Below, piece after piece: positions 1-5,356 of a stretch of DNA of 7,148 nucleotides. Source of the stretch: an uncultured Prevotella sp. (lineage in GTDB: Bacteria > Bacteroidota > Bacteroidia > Bacteroidales > Bacteroidaceae); the NCBI GenBank assembly GCA_900547085.1, contig URFI01000123.1, positions 1-7,148 on the forward strand. Reading direction: 5' to 3'. The position numbers and the translations under genes are program-made. The notes beneath the pieces were generated by a model, which ran no database searches, had not been told where the DNA came from, and saw only the letters and a program-made list of their open reading frames with translations. Each line of letters opens with the position of its first letter. The stretch's first letter is position 1.

Positions 1-14
1 ATAGTCTTAAATAT

Positions 15-22
15 TATCTTTG
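15..22 (+). promoter_or_regulatory. Bacteroidota -7 promoter element of the S41 protease gene
   Basis: TATCTTTG matches the TAnnTTTG -7 consensus used by the Bacteroidota primary sigma factor. It ends 23 bases before the ATG at 46, which implies a short leader of roughly 15-20 bases. The matching -33 element would lie before the window starts, so only half of the promoter can be judged. Confidence 0.5.
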
Positions 23-45
23 CTCAACAAATTGATGTTGTGACA

Positions 46-1710
46 ATGAAAAAACTACTGTTATATCTCTTGCTGTTGGGACTATTGCCTAACAGTTTAT
101 TCGCCCAAAAGGACAAAAACCACCTTTTTGAGGCGGCCAAAAACATGGAACTGTTCAACGCCGTTTACAAAAATCTGGACCTGATGTACGTAGATACCCT
201 TGATGCCAATGACGTGATTGGCACAGGCATCAAGAGCATGTTGCGCAGTCTGGACCCCTACACGGAATATTATCCAGAGAGCGAAACACAGGAGTTGCAG
301 CAGGCCCTGTCTGGAAAATACGGCGGCATCGGTGCGCTCATCCGCTACAACCAACAGCTGAAGAACGCCGTGATTGACGAGCCTTACGCCAACATGCCAT
401 CATCGGAAGTGGGGTTGAAGAAAGGGGACATCATCCTACAGATAGATGATTCGACGATGGTGGGCAAAGATACCAAGTATGTGAGTGAGCATCTGAGGGG
501 TGAACCAGGCTCGACCTTCGCATTAAAGATTAAACGTCCGTCAACGGGCAAGGTGATGAAATTCAAGGTGAAGCGCCGTGCCATTCAGATGCCCGCCATT
601 CCCTACTACGGCATGGTGGACGGAAACGTGGGCTACATCAATCTGCTTCAGTATTACGAAGGCTGCGCGAAAGAGATGCGGCAGGCTTTCATCGACCTGA
701 AAAAGCAAGGAGCCAAAGGCCTCATCTTGGACCTGAGAAACAACGTAGGAGGCTCTGAGCAGGAAGCGGTAGACCTCGTGAACATCTTCGTTCCAAAGGA
801 CATCACGGTGGTGACGAACAAAGGAAAGCTGAAACGTGCCAACATTGCGTTCAAAACGCGCATGGAACCCGTTGACGCCTCCATACCCATTGTGATTTTG
901 GTCAACGGCATGACGGCCAGCGCCAGTGAGATTACGGCCGGATCGCTGCAAGACCTGGACCGCGCAGTGATCATGGGAACCCGCACTTTTGGTAAGGGAT
1001 TGGTGCAGATGACCACACAGTTGCCCTACAACGCCAACATGAAAGTGACCACCGCTCATTATTACATTCCCAGCGGACGCTGCATCCAGGCCATCAACTA
1101 CAAACACACGGCGGGGCGTAACAGTGCCACACAGCTGCCCGACTCGCTGACCAGCGTGTTCCACACCAAGAACGGACGCGAGGTGAGGGACGGCGGAGGC
1201 ATCATGCCGGATGTGGAAATCAAGCCCGACACCATCGCCAACATCTCGGCTTATCTGCAACGCGGAGACAGCACGGAGACAATGTTCAACTATGTGGTTG
1301 ACTATATCAGCAAGCACAAGACCATCGCTCCCGCCAGCGAATTTACACTCACGGATGCCGAATACAACGAGTTTAAGCAGCTGGTTTTGAAAAACAAGTT
1401 CACCTACGACCCCGGAACGGAGAAGATTTTGGCCGAACTGGAGAAGATGGCCAAGTTTGAAAAGTATTATGAGGATGCCAAGCCCGAGTTTGAGGCTTTG
1501 AAGAAAAAGCTGACCCACGACGTGGCAAAAGACTTGGAGCTGAACAAGGATGAACTGAAACAGATGATTGCCACAGACATCATTACGGCTTATTATTTCC
1601 AAGCCGGGGCGGTTCAGCTGGGTTTGAGATACGACAAACAGACGAAAGAGGCCATCAAACTGCTCCAAACGCCTGAAGAATACAACAAACTTCTCATGCC
1701 CAAGAAATGA
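46..1710 (+). CDS. Exported S41 family C-terminal-processing serine protease with PDZ domain
   Basis: Exported protease of the CtpA/Prc/tail-specific family, which uses a Ser-Lys-Gln centre and a PDZ domain to bind and cut unstructured C-termini, here presumably in the periplasm. From the ATG at 46 (554 residues), residues 1-20 form a signal peptide ending in LFA before Q21, with no lipobox. A PDZ domain spans about 85-180 (KYGGIGALI, GLKKGDIILQI). The S41 core follows at about 190-390, with GLILDLRNNVGG, TASASEITAGSLQD and RTFGKGLVQ. By spacing against Prc and CtpB, the catalytic residues are Ser292, Lys317 and Gln321. A Lys/Glu-rich, probably helical tail of about 160 residues follows. An in-frame GTG at 40 is possible, but ATG-AAA-AAA at 46 gives the canonical signal peptide. 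All key residues are present. The substrate cannot be told from sequence. Confidence 0.95.
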   Translation: MKKLLLYLLLLGLLPNSLFAQKDKNHLFEAAKNMELFNAVYKNLDLMYVDTLDANDVIGTGIKSMLRSLDPYTEYYPESETQELQQALSGKYGGIGALIRYNQQLKNAVIDEPYANMPSSEVGLKKGDIILQIDDSTMVGKDTKYVSEHLRGEPGSTFALKIKRPSTGKVMKFKVKRRAIQMPAIPYYGMVDGNVGYINLLQYYEGCAKEMRQAFIDLKKQGAKGLILDLRNNVGGSEQEAVDLVNIFVPKDITVVTNKGKLKRANIAFKTRMEPVDASIPIVILVNGMTASASEITAGSLQDLDRAVIMGTRTFGKGLVQMTTQLPYNANMKVTTAHYYIPSGRCIQAINYKHTAGRNSATQLPDSLTSVFHTKNGREVRDGGGIMPDVEIKPDTIANISAYLQRGDSTETMFNYVVDYISKHKTIAPASEFTLTDAEYNEFKQLVLKNKFTYDPGTEKILAELEKMAKFEKYYEDAKPEFEALKKKLTHDVAKDLELNKDELKQMIATDIITAYYFQAGAVQLGLRYDKQTKEAIKLLQTPEEYNKLLMPKK

Positions 1711-1805
1711 GCCACACACGATAACGGCACACATTTTTTGTTTTATTTTACCTCATCACACGCAAGATTCCCGCAAACCTGATGTTCTGTCAATAAACAA
1801 ACATC

Positions 1806-2534
1806 ATGGTTATGCGCAAAAAATTATGGAGTCTTGCACTCGTTGTGTGTCCTCTTTTCGCCACGGCACAAGTAACATGGAACGTCAAGGGAGCATTGGG
1901 TTCCAGTGCATTCATCGCCAACAGTGGAGAATCTCCACAGCTGTCCTATCGGCTGGGCGGGGGTATGGCAGTACCCTTGGGCCGCACTTTCTACTTCCAG
2001 CCATCCCTTTATCTGGCCAATAAAGGTTTCAATTTTAACGGATATTTCGGTAACGAGCAAATCAGTGAGGCGCGCTACCATGTCAACATGCACTACGTTG
2101 AGTTGCCGTTGAACATTGTCGCTCACATTCACCTGACCGATGACCTTTACCTGAATCTCTACACAGGGCCTTACATCGCATGCGGTCTTAACAGCAAGGC
2201 CAAAGTCAGCATGGCGAATAGCGACTACAAATACACCTTCAAGGAGAATCTGTTTGAGCAAGGAAGCAAGATGCTGGGCAACAGCTATAACGAAGACAAG
2301 AAGCTGGTGGAACTACCAAAGTTCAAACGCATGGACGTAGGACTTCAATCTGGTGTGGAGCTGGACATCAATCGAATCATCATTGGGGTCGAAACAAGCT
2401 TTGGACTCACCCCGGTAACTAACCAACCCATCGTGAAGGAAGACGTTGTGGCCCAAGTGCTTCAAGCCTTACTCTTAGGAACCGCCACCCCCCATCATTT
2501 TGTGTTTCAAGCTACGGTGGGCTATCGGTTTTGA
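1806..2534 (+). CDS. Outer membrane beta-barrel protein, PorT-like family
   Basis: Small outer membrane barrel of the kind annotated in Bacteroidota as 'porin family' or PorT-like (OMP beta-barrel domain). It has 242 residues. Residues 1-21 form a signal peptide (MRKK, a hydrophobic core, then ATA before Q22); the Cys at 15 is not in a lipobox. The mature part alternates polar and hydrophobic residues in amphipathic strands such as YLNLYTGPYIACGLN and FYFQPSLYLANKGFNF. It ends in ATVGYRF, a terminal aromatic residue typical of the last strand recognised by the BAM machinery. The start may be ATG 1806 or ATG 1812 (MVMRKK), with little difference to the signal. It lies 95 bases after the S41 gene with no convincing promoter or terminator between, so readthrough is possible. 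The ligand or partner is unknown; this fold is used for many roles. Confidence 0.85.
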   Translation: MVMRKKLWSLALVVCPLFATAQVTWNVKGALGSSAFIANSGESPQLSYRLGGGMAVPLGRTFYFQPSLYLANKGFNFNGYFGNEQISEARYHVNMHYVELPLNIVAHIHLTDDLYLNLYTGPYIACGLNSKAKVSMANSDYKYTFKENLFEQGSKMLGNSYNEDKKLVELPKFKRMDVGLQSGVELDINRIIIGVETSFGLTPVTNQPIVKEDVVAQVLQALLLGTATPHHFVFQATVGYRF

Positions 2535-2572
2535 GAACGACTGAACACGGCGTAGCATCGCAACATCAAACG

Positions 2573-2621
2573 CATTGACTTTGAAGCACAAACCCATTGA
2601 CATTGGCCTTCAAAGTCAATG
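2573..2621. repeat. Perfect 14-bp inverted repeat, hairpin A
   Basis: CATTGACTTTGAAG at 2573-2586 is exactly complementary to CTTCAAAGTCAATG at 2608-2621, with a 21-base loop. It starts 38 bases after the stop of the barrel gene, in a convergent intergenic region. Its right arm shares seven bases (2615-2621) with the right arm of hairpin B, so the two cannot form fully in the same molecule. Confidence 0.85.
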
Positions 2622-2630
2622 GGTTTGTGC
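2586..2630. repeat. Perfect 16-bp inverted repeat, hairpin B
   Basis: GCACAAACCCATTGAC at 2586-2601 is exactly complementary to GTCAATGGGTTTGTGC at 2615-2630, with a 13-base loop. This is the strongest stem in the window and may end or protect the transcript of the barrel gene. There is no T-run after the stem on either strand, so it is not a textbook intrinsic terminator. It could also act on transcripts arriving from the opposing nitroreductase gene. Confidence 0.85.
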
Positions 2631-2685
2631 ACCAAAGGCATTGAGTTTGCAGCAGCCTGTTGTTCAGTTATATAGGAACGTAGTT

Positions 2686-2711
2686 TGTTACGTTTCACAC
2701 ACAACGTAACA
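2686..2711. repeat. 9-bp inverted repeat between convergent genes
   Basis: TGTTACGTT at 2686-2694 is exactly complementary to AACGTAACA at 2703-2711, with an 8-base loop. It lies 62 bases beyond the stop of the minus-strand nitroreductase and 151 bases beyond the barrel gene. It may be a stem at the end of the nitroreductase transcript or a protein-binding palindrome. No T-tract follows it on either strand. Confidence 0.55.
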
Positions 2712-2715
2712 CTGC

Positions 2716-2742
2716 ATCAAAATACTCACGCAAGGTTTTGAT
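2716..2742 (-). terminator. Weak candidate terminator stem for the nitroreductase gene
   Basis: ATCAAAA at 2716-2722 is complementary to TTTTGAT at 2736-2742, with a 13-base loop. It lies 31 bases past the stop codon of the minus-strand nitroreductase, a usual place for a terminator. The stem is only seven A/T-rich pairs and lacks a following U-run, so this call is tentative. Confidence 0.25.
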
Positions 2743-2772
2743 ACATCCACCTCAAAGCGATGAAACTATGCT

Positions 2773-3375
2773 TTACTTCAAGAACAACAATCGCTCTTCC
2801 AAAGGCTCAAAAGTCTTCTCTCCCGGCTCGCCCGCAGGTACGCCAAAAGGCATCTGCGCACGGAGTTTCCAGTCGGCATCAATCTTAAATTCCTTGGCAA
2901 CCACCTCATCAATAATCGGATTGTAGTGCTGTAAGGATGCGCCGAAACCAGCATCTTCAAGGGCTGTCCAGATGGTAAACTGATGCATGGCGTTGGTATG
3001 TTCTGACCAAACGGGGAAATTGTCTGCGTAAGTGGGGAATTTTTCCTGCAATTGTCGCACGGGAGCTTGTGCTTCATAATATAAAATGGTGCCATAACCA
3101 CTCTGAAAAGACTCGTTGATCTTCGTCTCCGTCTTGGCGAAAGCGTCGGCAGGAACGATGGCACGCAGCACGTCCTTCGTCAGATCCCACAGCTTACGAT
3201 GGCGCTCACCCAGCAACACGACGATGCGCGTCGACTGACTGTTGAACGCCGACGGCACATGCTTCACGGCTTGCGCCACCAACTCACGGAGGGCATCATC
3301 TGTGATGGGCGATTCATTTTTCAATGCATAATAACTACGGCGATGCGCAACGGCATCTAAAAAACTTCTGCTCAT
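2773..3375 (-). CDS. Nitroreductase family protein, Frm2/Hbn1/CinD-like
   Basis: Cytoplasmic flavin (FMN)-dependent oxidoreductase of the nitroreductase fold. It belongs to the short branch that includes yeast Frm2/Hbn1 and lactococcal CinD, whose members reduce nitro compounds or quinones and are linked to oxidative or metal stress. The 200 residues match the usual full length. Visible family motifs are HRRSYYAL at 11-18 (FMN phosphate contact in relatives), VPSAFNSQSTR at 40-50, GFGASLQHYNP at 143-153 and the C-terminal MPFGVPAGEPGEKTF at 175-189. There is no signal peptide or membrane segment. The start is the ATG at 3375; the frame ends in TAA at 2773. It is transcribed alone on the minus strand, convergent to the barrel gene and divergent from the S8 protease. 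The physiological substrate is not evident. Confidence 0.93.
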   Translation of the reverse strand: MSRSFLDAVAHRRSYYALKNESPITDDALRELVAQAVKHVPSAFNSQSTRIVVLLGERHRKLWDLTKDVLRAIVPADAFAKTETKINESFQSGYGTILYYEAQAPVRQLQEKFPTYADNFPVWSEHTNAMHQFTIWTALEDAGFGASLQHYNPIIDEVVAKEFKIDADWKLRAQMPFGVPAGEPGEKTFEPLEERLLFLK

Positions 3376-3413
3376 AATTCGTATTCTACTTTAGTTGGAT
3401 GTAAAAAATAAAC

Positions 3414-3437
3414 TTCTGACTATCTTTCTCATCAGAA
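3414..3437. repeat. 6-bp inverted repeat in the nitroreductase leader
   Basis: TTCTGA at 3414-3419 and TCAGAA at 3432-3437 form a dyad with a 12-base spacer. It lies between the proposed promoter and the start codon of the nitroreductase gene. This is where a repressor site or a leader stem could sit, but a dyad this short can arise by chance. Confidence 0.3.
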
Positions 3438-3447
3438 ATCCATGATA

Positions 3448-3455
3448 CAAATATA
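3448..3455 (-). promoter_or_regulatory. Candidate -7 promoter element of the nitroreductase gene
   Basis: Read on the minus strand this is TATATTTG, matching TAnnTTTG. It lies 72 bases before the nitroreductase ATG, giving a leader of about 65 bases. No good TTTG element is seen 19-21 bases further upstream, so the -33 half is missing or degenerate. That fits a regulated promoter, but is also compatible with a chance match. Confidence 0.4.
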
Positions 3456-3553
3456 CCAAAAATTCCGCACACCCCCACTCGTTCGGCGAAGAAAATGTAG
3501 AAAAAACGGGGTGACACCTTAATTAATATAACCTGTTTTAGCATGAAGTTTGA

Positions 3554-3682
3554 ATGGAGCAGAACACAAAGTACCTCCCACCAGCGGCCACAAACATTGC
3601 TGAGCTGCGATTGGATATTCTCTATCCCAATATTCTGTATGCGACACTAATCAATCACACCCCGTTGAAAACTCAGCAATGA
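3554..3682 (+). CDS. Possible small protein (42 residues), unknown function
   Basis: ATG at 3554 opens a 42-codon frame ending in TGA at 3680-3682. The product begins MEQNTKYLPP and continues with AELRLDILYP. The pattern of a short polar start, K-Y-x-x-P, then an acidic/hydrophobic stretch resembles the many 40-60-residue uncharacterised proteins of Bacteroidales that begin roughly K-Y-I-x-P. That resemblance is from memory and weak. There is no signal peptide, no clear promoter and no Shine-Dalgarno. A second overlapping 35-codon frame (3543-3650) reads less like protein. The frame may be chance; I list it because it falls in an otherwise unexplained intergenic stretch. Confidence 0.25.
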   Translation: MEQNTKYLPPAATNIAELRLDILYPNILYATLINHTPLKTQQ

Positions 3683-3741
3683 GAGATGTTAACGACATGT
3701 GGCAGCAACGTGTATACAAGAAAGTAAATTCTGTTAAAATA

Positions 3742-3773
3742 TTGTTATATTAGTAAAAAACTTATTACATTTG
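3742..3773 (+). promoter_or_regulatory. Promoter of the S8-S9 protease operon
   Basis: TACATTTG at 3766-3773 is a good match to the Bacteroidota TAnnTTTG -7 element. A TTG at 3742-3744 stands 21 bases upstream as a -33 element. The surroundings are strongly A+T-rich. Transcription would begin near 3778-3780, giving a very short A-rich leader of about 12 bases before the ATG at 3791. Confidence 0.6.
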
Positions 3774-3790
3774 CGAGTTGCAGTAAATAT

Positions 3791-5356
3791 ATGAGTACTA
3801 TGTTCAGTAGAAAATCATTGATTCCAAGTTTTATTTTCATATCATTTTGTCTCTCATCGGTGGCATCAGCCCGTTCAGCCGAACCATTTAATTGGTATCG
3901 GTCCAATACAGACTCTGTGCAAGGGGCTGCTATTGATGCTGCCATTCAATACCTTTCAAAGTATCATCAAAAGAAGCAAAATCCAATCATTGTAGGAATT
4001 ATCGATTCGGGTGTTGATACTACCGTTGTTGATTTGCAGGATGCCCTGTGGACAAATCCTAAAGAAATTGCGGGAGATGGCAAAGATAATGATAAAAATG
4101 GCTATATTGATGACGTTCATGGGTGGAACTTTTTGGGCACGGCAGACGGAACGTTTAACATGACTAGTGCTGGTACCGAAGAATATCGACAGTTTAAACG
4201 TTTGTATCCTAAGTATAAAAACATCAATCAAGTGAGCACTGCGGACAGTGCGGAATATCATTATTACCTGAAAATGAAGAAGAAAGCTGGGATTGCCAAG
4301 TATCTCCGCATGTACCAGTATACAATTATTAAGAACAAGGCTTTGCAAACCATGGATGCCTTGGTGCGCCGGTATTCTGCGATTGATACCATCACGCTCA
4401 ATGGTGTGATGCATTTGCAGGTGCCAGACACGCTGTGGGAACAATCGGCAGAGAAAATTTATGCCGACCTTTTACGTGCAAAAACATCGATGAAATGGAC
4501 GCAATTCGTTCAACAACAAAATTCTCGTTTTCAATTAATGAAAACGAGAATTGACGGAATTGAGCATGCAAAGGATAAGCGTTTACTCATGGGAGATAAT
4601 CTCTTGGATGAAACAGACCGATATTATGGCAACCCTATACTAACCGTCGATGGTTGTTATCATGGAACCTTTGTGGCAGGGGTGATTGCAGGACAGGGAA
4701 AAAATGGCCATGAAATTTGGCAAGGAGTGTATCCAAAGGCCCAGCTCATGATTATTCGAGCCGCGCCCGATGGCGATGAATACGATAAAGATATCGCCTC
4801 TGCTATTCGTTATGCGGTTGATAATGGCGCAAAAGTGATTAATATCAGTTTAGGAAAATATACCTCTCCCACCCCTCAAATGGTGAATAATGCCATTGCA
4901 TACGCAGCCCAAAAGGACGTTTTAATTGTGCATGCGGCTGGCAATGACCACTTGAATGTGGATTCGGTCGATTACTTTCCCACAGGTTTGGATGCTCATG
5001 GAAAGTTTTATCCCAATTTTATAAGGATAGGTGCCTCTACTAAAAAGGGAGCTGTTTCCTCCTTGTCCAACTACGGAAAGCTGCGTGTACACTTATTTGC
5101 ACCAGGAGAAGAGATTACTTCTGTTGTCCCAGGCAATCAGTATGCTACCGAGAATGGAACTTCTATTGCAGCTCCCATTGTAAGTGGAGTAGCAGCCTTG
5201 ATACGAAGTTATTTCCCAAAGCTGAAAGCATCGCAAGTGGTAAAGATTTTAATGAACAGCATACAGCCAATGAATAATAAAGATGCCAGCATCAGTGGTG
5301 GTAGCTTACATGCATTGCAAGCCGTAAAATTGGCAGAAAAAACAAAGCGCAGGTAG
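3791..5356 (+). CDS. Exported S8 subtilisin-like serine protease with large Asp-His insertion
   Basis: Subtilase with a complete catalytic set: Asp72 in GIIDSGVD, His291 in HGTFVAGVIAG, oxyanion Asn385 in HAAGND and Ser458 in NGTSIAAPIVSG (521 residues). Residues 1 to about 27-30 form a signal peptide (FIFISFCLSSVASA). Cys20 lacks a lipobox, so this is a soluble periplasmic or secreted enzyme. After Asp72 comes an Asp/Asn-rich segment, GKDNDKNGYIDDVHGWNF (97-114), seen in related Bacteroidota subtilases and possibly binding a metal. Then a Lys/Tyr-rich, probably helical insertion runs to about 285. Asp and His are 219 residues apart, against about 32 in subtilisin. The protein ends 63 residues after the catalytic Ser, with no type IX secretion C-terminal domain. 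A second in-frame ATG at 3800 is an alternative start. The base composition is more A+T-rich than the genes to the left. The substrate is unknown. Confidence 0.92.
   Translation: MSTMFSRKSLIPSFIFISFCLSSVASARSAEPFNWYRSNTDSVQGAAIDAAIQYLSKYHQKKQNPIIVGIIDSGVDTTVVDLQDALWTNPKEIAGDGKDNDKNGYIDDVHGWNFLGTADGTFNMTSAGTEEYRQFKRLYPKYKNINQVSTADSAEYHYYLKMKKKAGIAKYLRMYQYTIIKNKALQTMDALVRRYSAIDTITLNGVMHLQVPDTLWEQSAEKIYADLLRAKTSMKWTQFVQQQNSRFQLMKTRIDGIEHAKDKRLLMGDNLLDETDRYYGNPILTVDGCYHGTFVAGVIAGQGKNGHEIWQGVYPKAQLMIIRAAPDGDEYDKDIASAIRYAVDNGAKVINISLGKYTSPTPQMVNNAIAYAAQKDVLIVHAAGNDHLNVDSVDYFPTGLDAHGKFYPNFIRIGASTKKGAVSSLSNYGKLRVHLFAPGEEITSVVPGNQYATENGTSIAAPIVSGVAALIRSYFPKLKASQVVKILMNSIQPMNNKDASISGGSLHALQAVKLAEKTKRR

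Larger units (their letters stand above)
2572..2654 (+). repeat. Imperfect 17-bp direct repeat flanking the hairpin block
   Basis: GCATTGACTTTGAAGCA at 2572-2588 recurs as GCATTGAGTTTGCAGCA at 2638-2654, with 15 of 17 bases identical. The hexamer CATTGA occurs three times in the block (2573, 2595, 2639), and CATTGG follows directly at 2601. The second copy could also pair imperfectly with the right arm of hairpin A. Confidence 0.7.
3376..3790. other. 415-base divergent intergenic region
   Basis: This stretch separates the nitroreductase (minus) from the S8 protease (plus). It contains the candidate nitroreductase promoter and leader dyad (3414-3455), a possible 42-codon gene (3554-3682), and an A+T-rich promoter region for the S8 gene (3720-3790). 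I see no RNA gene, transposon end, or fragment recognisable as a decayed larger gene in it. Confidence 0.7.

Noticed and set aside
40..45. GTG at 40 as start of the S41 protease
   Set aside because: The ATG at 46 gives a standard MKK-type signal peptide, and the GTG adds only two residues, so ATG is preferred.
541..1734. Long open frame on the minus strand opposite the S41 protease gene
   Set aside because: It lies entirely opposite a gene with a complete domain and catalytic set. Its translation has no recognisable motif, is low in Lys and high in Val/Gly/His, and looks like a codon-bias shadow.
1734..1760. T-rich run after the S41 gene as intrinsic terminator or as -33/-7 promoter for the barrel gene
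   Set aside because: No inverted repeat precedes the T-run, and although TTTG occurs at 1737-1740, no TAnnTTTG element follows at the required 19-21 bases.
2738..2926. Plus-strand 62-codon frame overlapping the end of the nitroreductase gene
   Set aside because: It mostly overlaps the well-supported nitroreductase on the other strand and its product has no family features.
3543..3650. 35-codon frame starting ATG-AAG-TTT in the divergent intergenic region
   Set aside because: The translation is rich in Ser, Cys, Trp and His with no recognisable pattern; the overlapping frame at 3554 looks more protein-like.
3791..3860. Lipoprotein signal (Cys20) in the S8 protease
   Set aside because: The residue before the Cys is Phe, not Gly or Ala, so the lipobox is not met; Ala-x-Ala sites further on fit signal peptidase I.
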